Assembly: GCF_033958435.1 (NCBI RefSeq) | Contig: NC_134150.1 | Coordinates: 35,087,501 to 35,151,500, forward strand | Source of the DNA: Carettochelys insculpta | Taxonomy: Eukaryota > Chordata > Testudines > Carettochelyidae | Reading direction: 5' to 3' | Length of the DNA stretch: 64,000 nt | In this document: positions 12,741-26,933 of the stretch, in pieces | Numbering within the stretch: the stretch's first letter is position 1 | Layout of the letters: the number at the start of each line of letters is the position of its first letter | The notes under the pieces: model-generated | Told to the model about the DNA's origin: nothing | Seen by the model: only the letters and a program-made list of their open reading frames with translations | Database searches by the model: none | Translations under genes and position numbers: made by a program

Positions 12741-13093
12741 AAACACAAGTTCTGTTTTGAAAAGTCATTTTGGCAGTTAGTAACCTAAGGCCTAGTCAGC
12801 GCTTAAAAATTAGATCAATCTGACTGCCTTGTGCAGTGCTGTGAAAAATTATGAACCAAGACAACAAAGTTAGACTGGGCAGAAAATGCACAAAATAAAT
12901 CCCAAATTCTTTGTGCTCTGGCCTCATTCTATGGTAAAACTTAAGTAAAATGTTGATTTGCTTTTAACAAGGTCAAGCAGATGAACATTAGAGTTATTTT
13001 CAGGTTTTCTGAAAAAGGAAAAGTTATTGTATTTATTACCTTGTATAGGTAACGTATTCTTTTGGATTTAACAGAAGAGTTTGTCACATCTAA

Positions 13094-13567
13094 GGTTACG
13101 TCTACACCAGGAAGTTGGTTTTTTTTTGTTTGTTTGTTTGTTTGTTTGTTTTTTCCCCCTCCCCCAAAAAAGCTAGGGTTCTTTCAAAAAATCCTACGGT
13201 GCATTTACGCACAAAATGCATTCTTTCGATATTAAATTGGAAGAACACAGCAATTTTTCTGGTGGCCCTCTTCCTCTTCCAGATGAGGAAGGGCTCCTTT
13301 TTCCAAAAGAATCTTTTTGGGGGAAACAATGTGGATGCCCCAGGGGCTCTTTTTTTCTGAAACAGCAGTCCTCTTGGTGCTGGATTTTTTTGATCCCTGG
13401 CCCATTCTTTTGAAAGAGTGGGGGCTGTGTGGTCGCTCTATCGAAGGAGCAGATGGGTTATTTAGATCCGCATTTTGGTGTGTGGACACGCTCTTTCAAA
13501 AGTTTTTTTCAGAAGAGATTTTCCAGGAGATCGTCTTTTGAAGGGTCATTGTAGTGTAGACATAGCC
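13094..13567. mobile_element. Harbinger-type MITE with exact TAA duplication
   Basis: The ends GGTTACGTCTACACC and (reverse complement of the right end) GGCTATGTCTACACT are flanked by TAA on both sides (13091-13093 and 13568-13570). A 3-bp TWA duplication is diagnostic for PIF/Harbinger. A (TTTG)n run lies near the left end (13127-13152). The interior is partly self-complementary, with TTTCGATA and TCGAAGGAGC blocks. Confidence 0.8.
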
Positions 13568-15819
13568 TAAGTGCACAGCTAATTAACTTCCTGTGTAGAC
13601 AGTACATGTGTTAAGGAAAACCTTTTTATCATGCATGTTTAGTATGCAGTTTTTAAGTGGTCATGGCTTTAACGGAAAGTATTTTTTGTCAACTTAGAAC
13701 CCTCAGTAAGAATTGTTTGGGTCAAATTTCAAACTTTGGACATTTTTATTTTAGCTCTACCTTTAAACATATGAAAATGTGATTAGTGGTGGTTTCTGTT
13801 TCTTTCTCTTATGCTGATTTTTTTTTTTTTAAATTAATAGTAAAATGAATAAAAAATTGTTCACTTTACCTAAAAAGTTGCTTTAGAGTAGCGGCCTAGA
13901 ATTGAGAACTTCACAGTAAAATGTGAGTGTTCTGGAAAATTATAAAGTAAATACAAAAAATAAACTGGGGTTGTAGGTTCTGCAACCGTAACCATAGTGG
14001 GCACTGTCATATTCCTGTTTTCAAAGTGAAGTCTGTGGCTTCTTTGATCCGGGGCAGAGAGTTTGCTGAAAGATAAAAATAACTGGTCTACGGTGCATGG
14101 TTCCTAGAAATATTTTGCTCTGAGGACTCTGGCAAAGGCTAAAGAAAGACATGGCTGCCACCTTTTCTGTTTCTTCCAATCAGTGCAGTAATTAGTCTCG
14201 ACTTTTAAGCCTGGTATTCCAAGTCTGTTTCTATACATTGTATAACCACATGGCAAACTTTGTGCTTCTTGAACATCCAGTGCTGGATTAGATTTCAAAT
14301 TCGCATCCTCTTTGCTTGTTTACCCTTTATACAGCTGCAGGTAAGAGTCCTCTACTTAACTCCAGCAAAACAAGTCATTTCTCCTTTTAATATTTTACCA
14401 GCAATGGCTATTTGCACATGATTTATCGTGACAATGCCATATCAACTTTGCTGTTCTCAGTCAAATGACTTGCAGTAGCCCTGAAGCTCTTTTTAAAACT
14501 AACAAGACAACAAGATGAATCTGGGAGTTAATCCCAGTTTTAAAAGCTATTTATTAATCACTGCAGACAAACTTATCCTGTGCGCCAGTGGAATCAGAAT
14601 GCTCAAAAGCATGTTCAGACACTGTCTCGTGAATTGGCATTGCCACTGAAAACATAAAAGAAAGGTATTCTTCAGAGCATCTGCAGCCCTAGACAGTTTA
14701 GTTTCTATTATGGATGTTAGTAACGTTTTTTTTTCGAAAGATATTTAGTAGTAATACTTCCTTCCTCACCACCTGCCCAAATATTTCTTGTGGTTGCATG
14801 TCTTGGTAGTTGCACAATGGTACAAAAGTAAATTTTCATGTTTTAACTGTAGTTTCTCTGCTCAGTAGTTCCACAAATATACAGTCTGTACAGAGTGTTT
14901 ATGGTATGTATTTGCTAAACATGGTGCAGTATGCAATAACAAAAGGAAAACCATTGTAAGTGCCAAACTTTGGGTTTTCTTTGTGAATATACACTACATA
15001 TAATACACTACTCTTCCGTTGCAGTACAGGGATGTTTTAAATTCACTGTGTTTTAAAAATTATTTTTTTGATAAATTAATGCTACTGAAACTGTACATCT
15101 CTTTATTTTTTTAATACTGTCCTGCAGGTTTCCATTAATCTATATTACTGCCTTTAAACATCACTCCATGTGGTGCGTATGGTCACTCTGTTCTATATTG
15201 GGGCACTAGTGACATGCATGTAAATAAAAAATGGCAGCTGACAATAATAATTATTAAAGTGCAATTCATTTTTAACTAATCTCGCCTGCAGAAGGAAAAT
15301 TGTCTCTCTCAGGTTATGCCACAGCAAATGTGAGTAGTACCAGGGGCACAGAAGTACCCATAGGCTGCAGTTCCTTAGTGGTAACCTGTGTGTATTTTTG
15401 TGCCACTCCCAATGACACTTTTCTAGGAGTTTTCTGTTGCATTTAATTTAGGATAAAGATATTTTCATGTCACATTATGAGAAACTCAGAATGCTGAATT
15501 TTATTTGGTTCCTGAGCTGCTTGTATAAATTCTGTTTCCAGGGTTCATAAATTTTAAATTAATTTGAAAATCAGAATGTATTCATTTTTGGTTTATTTGC
15601 AGGATTTTTATGGTGATGTTGACCTGGTGGCCAGTGTTTAGCTTTAGACAGACATTAGTATTATAATGTTTTTAGTGTTTGCCATCCTCTTCTAGTCTAG
15701 CTTATTAGTGTGATTGAAAGGTTTCTTTACCAGCTAGGGTCCATGTTTCAGTAGCATGCTACATTGTAAAGGGAAACATAGATATATTTTGAGGCACAGT
15801 GGCTAGTAAGCCTAACACC

Positions 15820-15925
15820 TAGAGTGGCCAGCACTGGGTTGGACATACTTCTGAAGGTTTCACCGCATGACATGCTCTTTAATTCCTGAAGACTTCAGGA
15901 CAATCATGGAAGGTTGGCAACCCTG
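15820..15925. mobile_element. ~105-bp hAT-like MITE, copy 2
   Basis: It begins TAGAGTGGCCAGC and ends GGTTGGCAACCCTG, an inverted pair. It shares GGACAATCATGGAAGGTTGG and the upstream TTTAATTCCTGAAGACT block with the copy at 5158-5257. No matching 8-bp flanks were found. Confidence 0.55.
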
Positions 15926-16991
15926 CATCACTCATCTAATAAGATTTGGGACCTGATCTTATGATGTGCTGTTGCACTCAGTGTCCATTGACTTGAATAT
16001 AGCACTTGGCTCCCTGCAGATTCTTGTCCATAGGGAATAAATATGTAATACGCTTTACTTCAAGAATACACAGGCAGGTGTTCTAAGGTTTGTTGGTATG
16101 TTGGGCCTTTGGAATACACACCCTACCTCCAAAACCTCTGTAGGGTGCCAGTTAAATTTCTAGGAAGAGCCACTTGTTTACGGACAATAATTATTAAATG
16201 CTGTAACAATATGGCAGCCCTACTAAGTTTGGCAAAATGGCAGATGACGTTTCTGTAACTTAATAGTTGTTGAACTAACTACCTATTTTTAAATAAAATG
16301 TGTATTAATATATGCTTTAAGACTAGTGAACACCTTTCTAAGTGCCTAATTCAACAGACACAAAGCTGTCTCTCGTGTGAAACAGGAACTATGGAAAAAC
16401 AAATGGATTAAACCATAAGGCGTTACCAACAGGTGAGGTATGTTAAATTTCTTGTAGTGATTTCAATCCTTAAATTTTCTTAGTGACTCTTAAAATAGGT
16501 TGTTTTTAGTAGCTTGAGTGCTACTTATAAAAAAATAAATTACCATCAATGTTTAAAAGTAGGGGAAAAATTTACCTTGTAGTATTTAGAGCTCACTTGA
16601 AAGACCACGTTGTAATGCTTTAAAACTGAGCTGGAAGGCTGGAACTCTTCAACACAATAACTTAGATATGGTTGCATGGTGTCTTTGTATTTTATTTTAT
16701 TTTTTTTTCAATTCCATTCCAGGCAGGCTGAGGTGTGGCTTTCTCCTTTAATAATGAAGTTAGATTCTATTGAGACCTTTTTTGGTGAAGGGAAGCTTTC
16801 TTATTATTTCTAGAAGAAAATCTTACTTCAGAGATCAGTTATGAAAAGGTACATGTTTTTTTGTAAAATTATTAATAGCAAATACTTCTAAATTTGATTT
16901 TCCTTTCCTCTCCATGTCAATGCTAATGTTACTATATGTATTTTTTAAAATCTGTAATTTATTTAAATCTAGTTCAGGGGCCTGATTTCCG

Positions 16992-17011
16992 CCCCCCCCC
17001 CCTCCCCCCCC
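16992..17011. repeat. Interrupted poly-C run
   Basis: About twenty C residues broken by a single T. This low-complexity tract accounts for the glycine run in a spurious minus-strand frame. Confidence 0.9.
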
Positions 17012-17621
17012 AAAACAAGGTCCCAGCTCTGTCTCTGTTTTTGTTGATGTAATCTTGGGCATGCACATGGATATCTGCTTTTTATTAACAGCAGACTAGA
17101 AGCAATTTTTTGCACAAAATTGCACCTTTTAAAATCAAAGACCTTTGTTGAAAATCTGGGTCTCGGTGTGCAATAGGTCGTAGGCTACAGCGTATCACTG
17201 GCTGTCCCTAGCTTTTTTCTCACAGTGAATTCATGTGTTTGAAAGCTCCAGCTAGGCAGCATCTGTTAGGTTGATTAATTTATTCATGGAGCACAGTAGA
17301 AAAACCATAGATTCTAGCTTAAGGTAAGAAGTATCTTACTGATTGTATTAATATTTGAGTTTAGAAAAATGTAGCACTTCAGCCGAAAAATAAATTTCAG
17401 CCTTTGTTTATTAGAATAAACTCAAAATCCTTTACCAAAAATTAAATAAGATTTTGTTCCCCAAAACTTGGAACAAAAAATTTACTAGCTTGAAGATTTT
17501 ATATTGACTAAGAGCCAGCAGGGGTACAGAGGAGGACATCTGGTACAGTACTGAAGTTGTATGAAGGTAGCATTCATTAAAGCACTTAGTAAGGTTTCAG
17601 CTAATTTTCAGTAGAAATCAA

Positions 17622-17895
17622 GGGTAGATCTACACTACAAAGGCTTGTCCATCTGAGCTGTGCAATTGGTTACATTAGTGGCATAACTCAAACTGATGTA
17701 GCCTTGATTTACTTACCACACCCTGCAGGGAGTCAACAGAAAAAGCTCTCCTGTCCACTCCCCTTACTCGTCTTGTTCACCTGAAATACGGGACTGAACA
17801 GAGTGATTGACAGTCAATTTACTAGACTTGCTAAGCTTAGATGACCAGTGGATCAGTTGTTGCAGCGTCAATCCACCCCATAGTGGAGACAAGCC
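17622..17895. mobile_element. Harbinger-type MITE
   Basis: The left end GGGTAGATCTACACTAC and right end TAGTGGAGACAAGCC are diverged versions of the family TIR. The interior contains AGTCAACAGAAAAAGCTCTCC and CTCCCCTTACTC-type blocks that recur in the copies at 2984, 22005 and 36336. Confidence 0.55.
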
Positions 17896-20446
17896 ACAAG
17901 AGATGGACTCGTGAACAAATGCTTTAGTATTAAACTTTTTAGTTGGTGGCTATAACATAAGTAAAGAATAATTTGTGGGTGATGTGCTGAAATGCAGTTC
18001 ATACTTACTTGGGACCGAAAAAGGCTAACGTACAGCCATGATTTGAGTTCATTTTTTCCCTCGAAGTTCTGAAATGTAGTAGTTTTCCTCCTCATGCCTG
18101 GAGATATCTTAACACTAGAGAAATATATTTCTCATTGACTACCAAATTATACTGAGTAATGCAGAAATGTATTGATAGGTCAGTGCATTTGATTCATAAA
18201 TTATAGAGTACTAAGAGTGGGCTTTTAAAATACAGTATTAATATTAAACGTAAGAGCGTGGAAGGAAATATGAAGCTCCAAGAGACTTAGTCTTCTGACA
18301 CCAGCCTGCCAGGTTAAAGGGGCCATGAATTCTGGCATAAGTGCTGCCTCCTTTGCAGGTCCTGGTATTGAAACTATGGCTAGGATGAGGCAGCGCACCA
18401 GTAATCCTCATCTGTCACGATAGCTTCTAGGGGCTTGACCTGGCAGAAAATCATATGGAACGGGCTTAGTTAAGACCCTCTTCTCAGCTGCAAACATCAG
18501 GCATTCAGCACAGCTAGGAATTTGGGCCTAGACCTCACTTTGCAGTTTTAATGACCAACTGTCCAGTCATGAGGCAGAGGATTTGCAGACCACTGTTAGA
18601 AATCCAGAGGAGTGGCTTTCAAAACCTTACAGAATCAGAGGGTTACAGGTCTCTCGCCCTCCTTATGGAGGGTCTGCTTCTTAACCACTTCCTACCCTCT
18701 CCATTTTCCTCCTTGCTAGGACCATGGTGCTCTGACCTCTCCAGCCCAATGCTGATCCATACATTTTCCTGGAATATGCCGTAAAGTAAACCACTCTGCT
18801 TTTCCACACACTGGCATTTTGCCACTTGCTTTGTACTCCCTTCTATGCTATGCATGCATTTAGCATAATCATTCGATGGTGAATTTTCACTGAAGACTTT
18901 CTTTCCATCAAACATAGAATGACAACATGTATGGGGTACCACTTCCCCTAAATAAACACCTATGTCCAGTCTGTGGATAGAACACATGTAGCACACTTCC
19001 ATGTATCTGTTTTATTTGTAGCAAGAACTGTCTTTTTAATAATTTGTCCTTTGGGGGTTTGGTTTTGTTTTTTATTAGGGATACACTCTCTTACACCCAG
19101 CTACCTCAGTGATTTTTATTTTGTTTTGTTTTTTGCACTTTTCCAAATTGGGGGTTTTTAGAGATTGCATTCTATCCTTTAAGCAAAAGGCTAGGCCCAA
19201 ATGGGAAGCAAGGCAGAATATTCCCATTGTCCAAGGGTAGCTTTTTTCCCCCCTAGTTTCTTTTAATAATGTGCTTCTTCACTGACAAGCGTGAGGGTTC
19301 TTCTGCAGCTCCTTCAAGACAATTACTTGAAAGGACCTGAACTTTTATAGTTGTAAATACAAGTAGCAGTCAAAGGTATATATACGTATGGCTTTGAATA
19401 GGACAGTACTTTCATGTGTTAAAATCTTTGCACTTGTAAGTAAAAGTAGACAAGTTAGGCAAAATTCTTCCTCTTTCTACTGTATATTCTGCTCTTTGTG
19501 TGGACTTAATTAAATCTCCTTTGAAGTAAATGAAAAACTCCAGCTGAGTTCTTTGAGAGTTGGATTATGCCCTTTCTGTGTGGAATTTACAACCTGTACA
19601 CGTAGGGAGAGCAGAATATTCAAACTGTTACCTCTCTTCCAGATTTGAGAGCATGATTTTGCCACATACTTTGGAACCTTCGAGTATCCAAGTTATGTTA
19701 TAAATAAAAAGTGACCAGTTCATTCTTGCTTTCCTCTAGTTGTTGATTTGATACATTTCTGGTTTCTTAACCACTGTTGGACTTGTTAAAATGCCTCTAG
19801 TAAATTGAAAAGTTCATGGGCTTTATTTTTTTTTTGTGGTTTCTTGAATATTTAGTGCTTGTACACAAGTATCTTTAGTTTTGTGAGGGCCTTAAAGATG
19901 CAAATGTAAATTTGAAGAGAGCCACCTGAACTTCTGGGTGCATACTTGATCAGATGCCATGGCTTCCTTACTTTTGTTACTTGATCTAGCAAAGGAGCTC
20001 TCCAGGCTGCCACTGGAGTATACTGATTAGTTACTAAGTGAGGAACATGGCATTGGGACCATAAGGGCTACCCAGTATATTGTTTTGTTCATAGTTCTTA
20101 AACCAGATCATCACAACTGGCTGGTGTTGTCCCATGCATCCTGCCCACCGTTGTGCCTCTCTGGTTTTCTGGGTGCTGAGCCCATCCTGAGGCACAGCTT
20201 AGCTTTAGGTCTGATCCACGTTGCATCTGGTGCAGTGGCCTATGATGGGCTACTATAGCAGCCAGGAACCACAAAGGAAACTCCAAATGTGACCTGCTTC
20301 TACCCTGACATTTTTTCCTCAGTTTTGCCACTTACGTAGTATGTGGTGCCAGCTAGAAGAGGCTTTGCTTAGTTGGCATTGAACTCCCACAGCAGCACAA
20401 TGCAGATTTAGGGATGATGGACCTTGGCAGGGTTGAACATCTGCTA

Positions 20447-20733
20447 TGGTTGAACTTCCCTGTAGCGAAGATGAACCCTATTGCAGTCGGTCTTCCAGAG
20501 TTCAATTTAGCACACCTGGTAGGAATGCACTAAATTGAACTCTGGAAGATTCTGCTCCTCGTTAGAAGTAAGGGGAGTCGATGGGAGCGTATACTCCCCT
20601 TGACCTCTCTTAGTGGAGACTGCCCAAATTAAATTACATCGATTCCAGTTATGTAATTAACATAGCTGGAATTGTGAATCTTAATTGTGTGTAATTGCGT
20701 ACCTTAATTGTCTGCTGTGGTGTAGACCTACCC
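20447..20733. mobile_element. Harbinger-type MITE with 20-bp internal hairpin
   Basis: The right end GTGTAGACCTACCC followed by TTA is clear. The left end GGTTGAACTTCCCTGTAGCG is a degraded match. Inside, TCTTCCAGAGTTCAATTTAG (20491-20510) is repeated exactly in inverted orientation at 20530-20549. Confidence 0.6.
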
Positions 20734-22004
20734 TTAGGTAGGTCTGATGATCAGGTTCCTTAAATTCTGGGATAAAAATCTTTTTAGTTCTCTTGTAATA
20801 TTGTTAGCTTTGTTTGGGGAACTGAGTTTTGAAGCTATGGGAAGCATAGAAGCTCTTGCTCCTGTACCAGAGAGGAGAGAGGGAAGAATCATGGGATTAT
20901 AGCCATTTATGAACCTATGTCAGTCCTTCAAACATAAAAAGGAGTCAGGTGGCCCTATTGCAAGCATTATACACTTCCAAGAAACCCCCATGCTGAGAGC
21001 TCATAAGTAGCGGGGGTGTTGGGAGATCTATGCGTGATCCACAAGCAGTTTGGGGAACTGACCGATAAATAATCGAACCTAAAGTGTTCCCATTCTGCAT
21101 GGTAGACACTTCCCCCTTTTTAAGGCAAGATAAAGGAGGGGACATCAGAGTCATACAACTGGGAGGTGAGATTCCCAGCTCATATGTCAGCTAGTTCTGC
21201 TCAAGGTGACGTGATGTAGCATGCAGTGAGACCATAGTGACTCTAGCTAGCTGTCCCTGTACAAACCCCAAGGTCTCAGACAAGGTTGCACTTTGGCAGC
21301 CTGGCCAAAGCTGGGACTTGTCTACACTGCAGCAGGGAAGCATAACCTCTTCATGGAAGGGTAGGGCCTCCTGCGGTTCTCTGTGAATGTTGGTAAGGAT
21401 GGGTCCGCATCATTTCCTACATAGGACAAGAGAAAATGGAACACGAGAGCCTTAGGATGAGAAATGGAGGTGGCACTACATAACATGCCACTACAGTGTT
21501 TGATGCAGTTCTACTTTACTGGTAGGGCTTTAGGAAACCATAAAAGCATTTTGCTGCCATTCTCCCAGTTTTATTGTAATTGCAACGAATTACAACCCTT
21601 CCTGTTTGTCCAGTGTGTATCCTCTGAAATCTTGTAAAACACTTTGCATGGTTATAAGCGTTCAAATTTTCATGTGCTTCATTGAGAGGGTTGATAATAT
21701 TCCAAATAAAAGTTTTAAGATCAACATTCTGACCCAAAAAATCTACAACTTTTTTGGAAATTTTGCTGAAAAAAGCATATTTTGAGTGAAAATGAGAAAT
21801 AATAAAATTTTCACAGCTCTCTTATGAAAATGGAATTTTTTTTTGCAACATTGCAAAAAAAAAAAAAGGCAAATCTCAACCATTTAAAACATTTTTGAAG
21901 AAGACTAGAATAAGATTAGGGCTCCTTTAGTTTTGTGGGCCTGCAAGCAGTGTTTCTCTAGGTGATTCAGCCCAGCTGTCTAAGACCTGTGGCAGAGTAA
22001 CTAA

Positions 22005-22190
22005 GGGTATGCCTCCACTACGTGGAAGATAGACCTGGTTAGGGTCAATCTTCTGGGGTTCAATTTTGCGTGCCTAGTGGGAGAAATAAGGGAAGTCGAT
22101 GTGGGAGTTTCTCCCATCAGCCTCCCTCCATGAGGATGGCCAGGTGGTCGAATCCAGCTATGCAATTGCTGATTTGGCCTCTTAGCCAGT
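22005..22190. mobile_element. Truncated Harbinger-type MITE
   Basis: TAA precedes GGGTATGCCTCCACTACG. The next blocks (GAAGATAGACCTGG, GGGGTTCAATTTTGCG, CTCCCATCAGCC, CTATGCAATTGCTGA) match, in the same order, the copies at 28744-29017 and 36336-36627. The right TIR is missing, so the boundary is approximate. Confidence 0.55.
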
Positions 22191-25100
22191 ATTACCATGC
22201 AGGTAGAAGATAATGGGAATTTGGGAGTGAAGGATAAGGAAGTCTTGCTACAAGGCAAAATAGCAAATATTATAATTTGACAACTAAATTATTTGTGAGT
22301 ACCTAGAAAAGGACTATGGGAAAGTGCACACTCTGTGATTTATCCTGTGATGTTTTTGTTCCCTTTCACTCGTTCCCTTTTCAGCTCAATTAAAAAGAGA
22401 AAGTTGTGCCTCTAATTGTATGTTCTACTGGTAATTTGTCCTGTTCCAGTTATCACCTCTTACCTGCATTCACATGCCACCTCTATATTAATCTCTATGT
22501 GAAATTTTTCATTATGAGCCCATTTTTTTACATCATCTCAGGCCTTCTTAATCCCCATTACTATTTTTTAACTTTTTAATTCAGTTTAACCTTTGTTTGT
22601 ACCTTTGGATGTACATATCCCTCCAAGCTGACATGACACGCTAAAGTGTCTGAAACCAGCTCTGTTTGGCTGAAATTAAATGTCTTGTAAGTTTCACTGC
22701 AATCCTAAATCCAAAATTTTCTATAGAACAATGCAATCAGAATAGTCTGACAGTCTTTTGTTTTTGTGTACTGAAAAGGTTAGATTCTAGGAGATCTTTT
22801 TTGTCCTTAGAAGTAGCCAGTCCACACTGTTAGCAGCAGATTAGGAGTTTCTTATGCTTCCATATTCAATATTTTTAATTGAGAAACATTGTTGTGGGAT
22901 GTGTACAATTTTTTGTATTGTGATGTTAAAGTGGCCTTTATGGGAAAAGCACATAAAATATTAAGTTTAAAATTGATTAGCTGTGTAATTGTAGTGGGGA
23001 TTTTTGTATTGATGGATTTGTATGCATTTTTCAAAATATACTTATTGTTTTGCGTTTAGAAAATGAGTAATATTTTTAAAAACACATGAAATTTTCTATA
23101 GTTGTTCTTCCATTACATTTAGTTACTACAAAGCTGTTAACTAACCCAGTACGTTAATTTCCACCACCACCCCCTCCCCTTGTCAATATCGTGAGTTATA
23201 AGATGTACTTGTAGCTTTAAAGGAAGAATCCTAGCAGTGTGGGCAGACTTCTGGAATATTTTGTGTGTTGAGAAGAACAGTAATTTAGTCCTACTTGACC
23301 AACTAATTTACCAAATTTATAGTTATAGTAATTTCTTTCCATTCTGTAGCTTTTTACAGTTGAGTGCTAATTAGATAAAATGCACTCCTTGTGTATTATG
23401 CCACTTTGTTTCATTTATCTTTGTGGTGTTACTGGTCACCAGTTTGATACATTCCAGAGTTCTTATTGTACCCCCAGTTAATGAGCTCTGAGTGAGATCC
23501 AGATGAAATGTGTTGGGGGAAAAAAGAGATGTCGTTAGGTGGGTTTGTATATTTTCGGTTAACTCATGCACAACATTCTTTTAGTGTTAGAGGAAACTAT
23601 AGAGTAATTGAAATTGCAATTAAATTGTAAATAAAATTTATTGGTGAACTAATACAGGGAAAAATAAGACTGATTTTGAAAACTGCGGGCAAAAAATCTG
23701 TATTGCACAACTAATTTGCATGTGCAATTGCCTCAACTGCCTATGCAACACAAGGTATACAATTATCAGATCCCTTATTGTGTCATTATTCTGATTTTGT
23801 TTCCGTTATGTTTGTTTGCTACTTAGGGACTTCCAAGTGAATGTTTGTCAACCTATACTTCATTTCTTATTATAGTTATATATATTTTCTGATTTTGTGT
23901 TTTTGCTTAAGAAGATATTCCTCATCTTTCATAGATCAGCAAAAGTCCAAGCTCTTAGGAATTGTTATGAGCAAACATTATTCATGTCATGCTAACGTGT
24001 ATTGTCATATATTAAAATGTGCAATTTTAATGGCACTTTGTGACCTGCTGAAAAAAATGGGTTTTGCAATGGAATAAATTGTATTAACAATTAAAAGAAA
24101 ACTGTGTACTTGAATGTCTTATGTGTGTTAAAAATTGCTAATTTTTCAAGATGTACCCTCAAATCACTTGATTGGGATGTGATTTGAGAGCTTTATGATA
24201 AATTATGAGGAATAACGCATTACTGAATTTACTTTGTTGTAAAAATCTCCCAGCATACTCTCTGGTCCACTACCATCCATTTATTTTCATGAAATAACCC
24301 TGCAGAACTTTAAATTTGTAATGTGGGACAATTAGTTGAATCTTATCAGTATCTTTTTCTTGCAGAATTGCTTTACGGTTTACATGTTTCAGTGATGCAA
24401 AAAGGATACAAAAACTTTCCTGGAATAAGTAGCACTTACTTTGTTTACATGTTCGGTATAATGTTGGGTAACTAAGGAGAGGTTCCCTTTCTAAAGCACA
24501 TGAATTGTGCTCTGGGGACTTAGTTGCCAATGTGCAAATTGTGCTGTATTATTGTACCAAGGATCAGTGAACATGTTTTATCTTTTTTAATGTAGTTTGT
24601 ATTGACCGGGTTTTATAAATGTCAGAAAACAGAGTGTTGTATTTTGATCTGAAATTTGTGTATGGTAAAGTAATCTTTGCTTTCTGTATTGGAGGTTCGT
24701 TCAAAACTTAAAATATTTTTTAGAACGGTACAGACCAAAATTAATTGTCTTAAAGGTGTTTAATAAACTAACCAAATAAAACATTAATGGTTTGAAGACT
24801 TATTACTCTCTTATATCTAAATCCATCCTTTTTATTTTTCTGGTTTTTAAATAGTGAAAGGTAGTTCAAAATTCACTTCCAAAGTTATGGGGGTCTCTTA
24901 AACATGATTCCTGAATTACCAAAACTGATTATTTCAAGTGAAATTTTAAGAGTTTTTCCTTTTTCTTTTAAATAAGTTAAAAAGAGAATACGGTAAATTT
25001 GAAACCTAATCATTTAAAAAAAAATCGATCTCAGGTGCTCCATATGACCTTGGGTCTCTTTTTTTTTTTTTCCAATTTTTAAGATATTACACTCCCGTTT

Positions 25101-25501
25101 TCCTGTCGCTTTTTTATGCAGCAGCAGAAAAGGAGGGAAGCATTTTGAAAAGAGCTACACACAGGGTGAAAACTTAACTATGCACAAAGAGCCGATAACG
25201 TTTTCAAAAGGACATAAGCCACATGGGCTCTTTTTAAGCTTTTAACCACAGTAACAAATTGAGGAAAATAGAGAACTAGATGGGTAAGTAGGTCACATTA
25301 TGTATAAAAGGTATATATGCATTCTATCTTTATTAGGCTTGCTTAGTATTAACATTCCATTTATTAGGCGTTAGTACATGATCAGTAATTATTAGTCTAG
25401 CAGGACAATAGTTTGTTTATGGAAATACAGAACACCACTTACCAATATATTTATAATCATAACACTTAGTATTTGCTTCTGTAACATTGTAGTATCTATT
25501 T

Positions 25502-25703
25502 AGGGTTACTATATTTCAACTTTCCAAAAAAAAAAAAAAGTGTCACTTAAGGAGGAGGATATCTGTATTAGGATCTACCAAATCACGTTGTATAATGTAC
25601 TATATATATTATAACACACTAATACAATGTGAGTTGGTAGATACAGATACATTCCCTTTCAGGGGTGTCCTCTTTTTTTGAAAATGCAGATATGGTAACC
25701 CCA
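25502..25703. mobile_element. Small TIR element, superfamily unsure
   Basis: The left end AGGGTTACTATATTTCAAC and right end (reverse complement GGGGTTACCATATCTGCAT) are inverted copies. The centre carries a second inverted pair: GGATCTACCAAATCACG against GTATCTACCAACTCACA. A possible decayed 8-bp duplication (TATCTATT and AATCTATT) would suggest hAT, but the exact edge is ambiguous. Confidence 0.45.
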
Positions 25704-26933
25704 ATCTATTAATTACTAATGTGTGAATGGGACCTCAATATAAAATATGATAGTTACATTTTCCACTTTCTTAGATTATTGGGTCTTACACAAGTCATAA
25801 AAATCAGATATAGATAATAGATGAAATTCAGAAGACTGGATCTCTGGAGAAGCAAGAAGATGCAATTTGACGAACTAGGTAACAAAAACCTAACTAGTGC
25901 CAGCGTCACACGTTCTTTGGTAGGTTAGAAACAGTTCAGCTCTTGTGACTGAAAGACACTTCCTGCAGTGCTGCTTCTCGTTAATCAGATGTTTGACTTG
26001 TCATGATGATGAGCCTAGAGAAGTAAGACTTCATTCTTCACTGGGAGCCATGGGTTTGGGTTTTTTTTGTGTTTGTCTGAAGCACTTCACTTGATCAAAC
26101 AGTCAAACCTGACCAGACCTCTCCTCCTGCTGAACCCCTTTTCTTTTTTATGCTTAATGAAGACACTCTGGCTCTGACCATTTTGGGAACATGTTCCCTC
26201 CAGACCCTTCTCTAGAATGGCTCCTTTATGCAATAAAGAAAACTAAACTATCACTCAAACTCAGACCTGCTGCAAAAGGGTGCAGCTCCAACAAGTTCAC
26301 GAATTTGCATTCGGGCTGCTTGGTCCAGTTACTTCTGAATAAGTGGTAATTTGGCACTGCACAGCTTAACTCGCCATTTAACAACTAGCAACCCTGCCTT
26401 AGTGTGTGGCTCATAGATCTCCATCTGAGTGTGTATGTTGAGCACTAATGTCCATTAGATGGTTATTGTCTTAAGGCTAGGAAAGTCATCATGTCCCTGC
26501 TGTGCTTCAGTTAATGGTGTGGTGTGCCCCTGTTCTGCTTATCTGACTTCCCAAGAGAACCATTAGGGCTAAGTCCTGGGACATGCTACGTCCCTGTCAA
26601 AGCAAGTGAGAATTGAAGGCCTTGTGGGAGGCACTCAGTACCAGAAGAGGCTACCCTGTGATATGAAAACTGGAATTCTGGAAATGGCATCCATGCAGGA
26701 GGTAAATGTTCTTTTGGTTGAAACTCTGGCAGAATCTGGACTCCTTAGGAAATGGAATCTGGCCGCAACCCTTGTTTGTATGGCTGGACTGCCTAAGTTC
26801 AGTTTCAAAGACCTTTTATTGAGATTGTAGTTGAGGCCCATGCCCTCCTACGTTTCTGCACCAATCTCCCTCATCCCAGCTCTCCAAAACCAGTGCAGCT
26901 TTGGCACCAGAGAGGACCAGGAAGGAAGGCTTA

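Larger units (their letters stand above)
13571..20446. other. Gene-free stretch downstream of GAN
   Basis: Mostly unique AT-rich sequence. It holds a hAT-like MITE (15820-15925), an interrupted C run (16992-17011) and a Harbinger-type MITE (17622-17895). No exon with convincing splice sites or conserved protein was seen. Part of the left side could still be GAN 3' UTR. Confidence 0.6.
20734..26933. other. Gene-free, AT-rich stretch
   Basis: No coding exon seen. It contains a lone TIR-like end at about 21317 (TTGTCTACACTGC), a truncated MITE (22005-22190), A-runs near 21853 and 25526, and a small TIR element (25502-25703). The rest looks like unique intergenic DNA. Confidence 0.6.
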
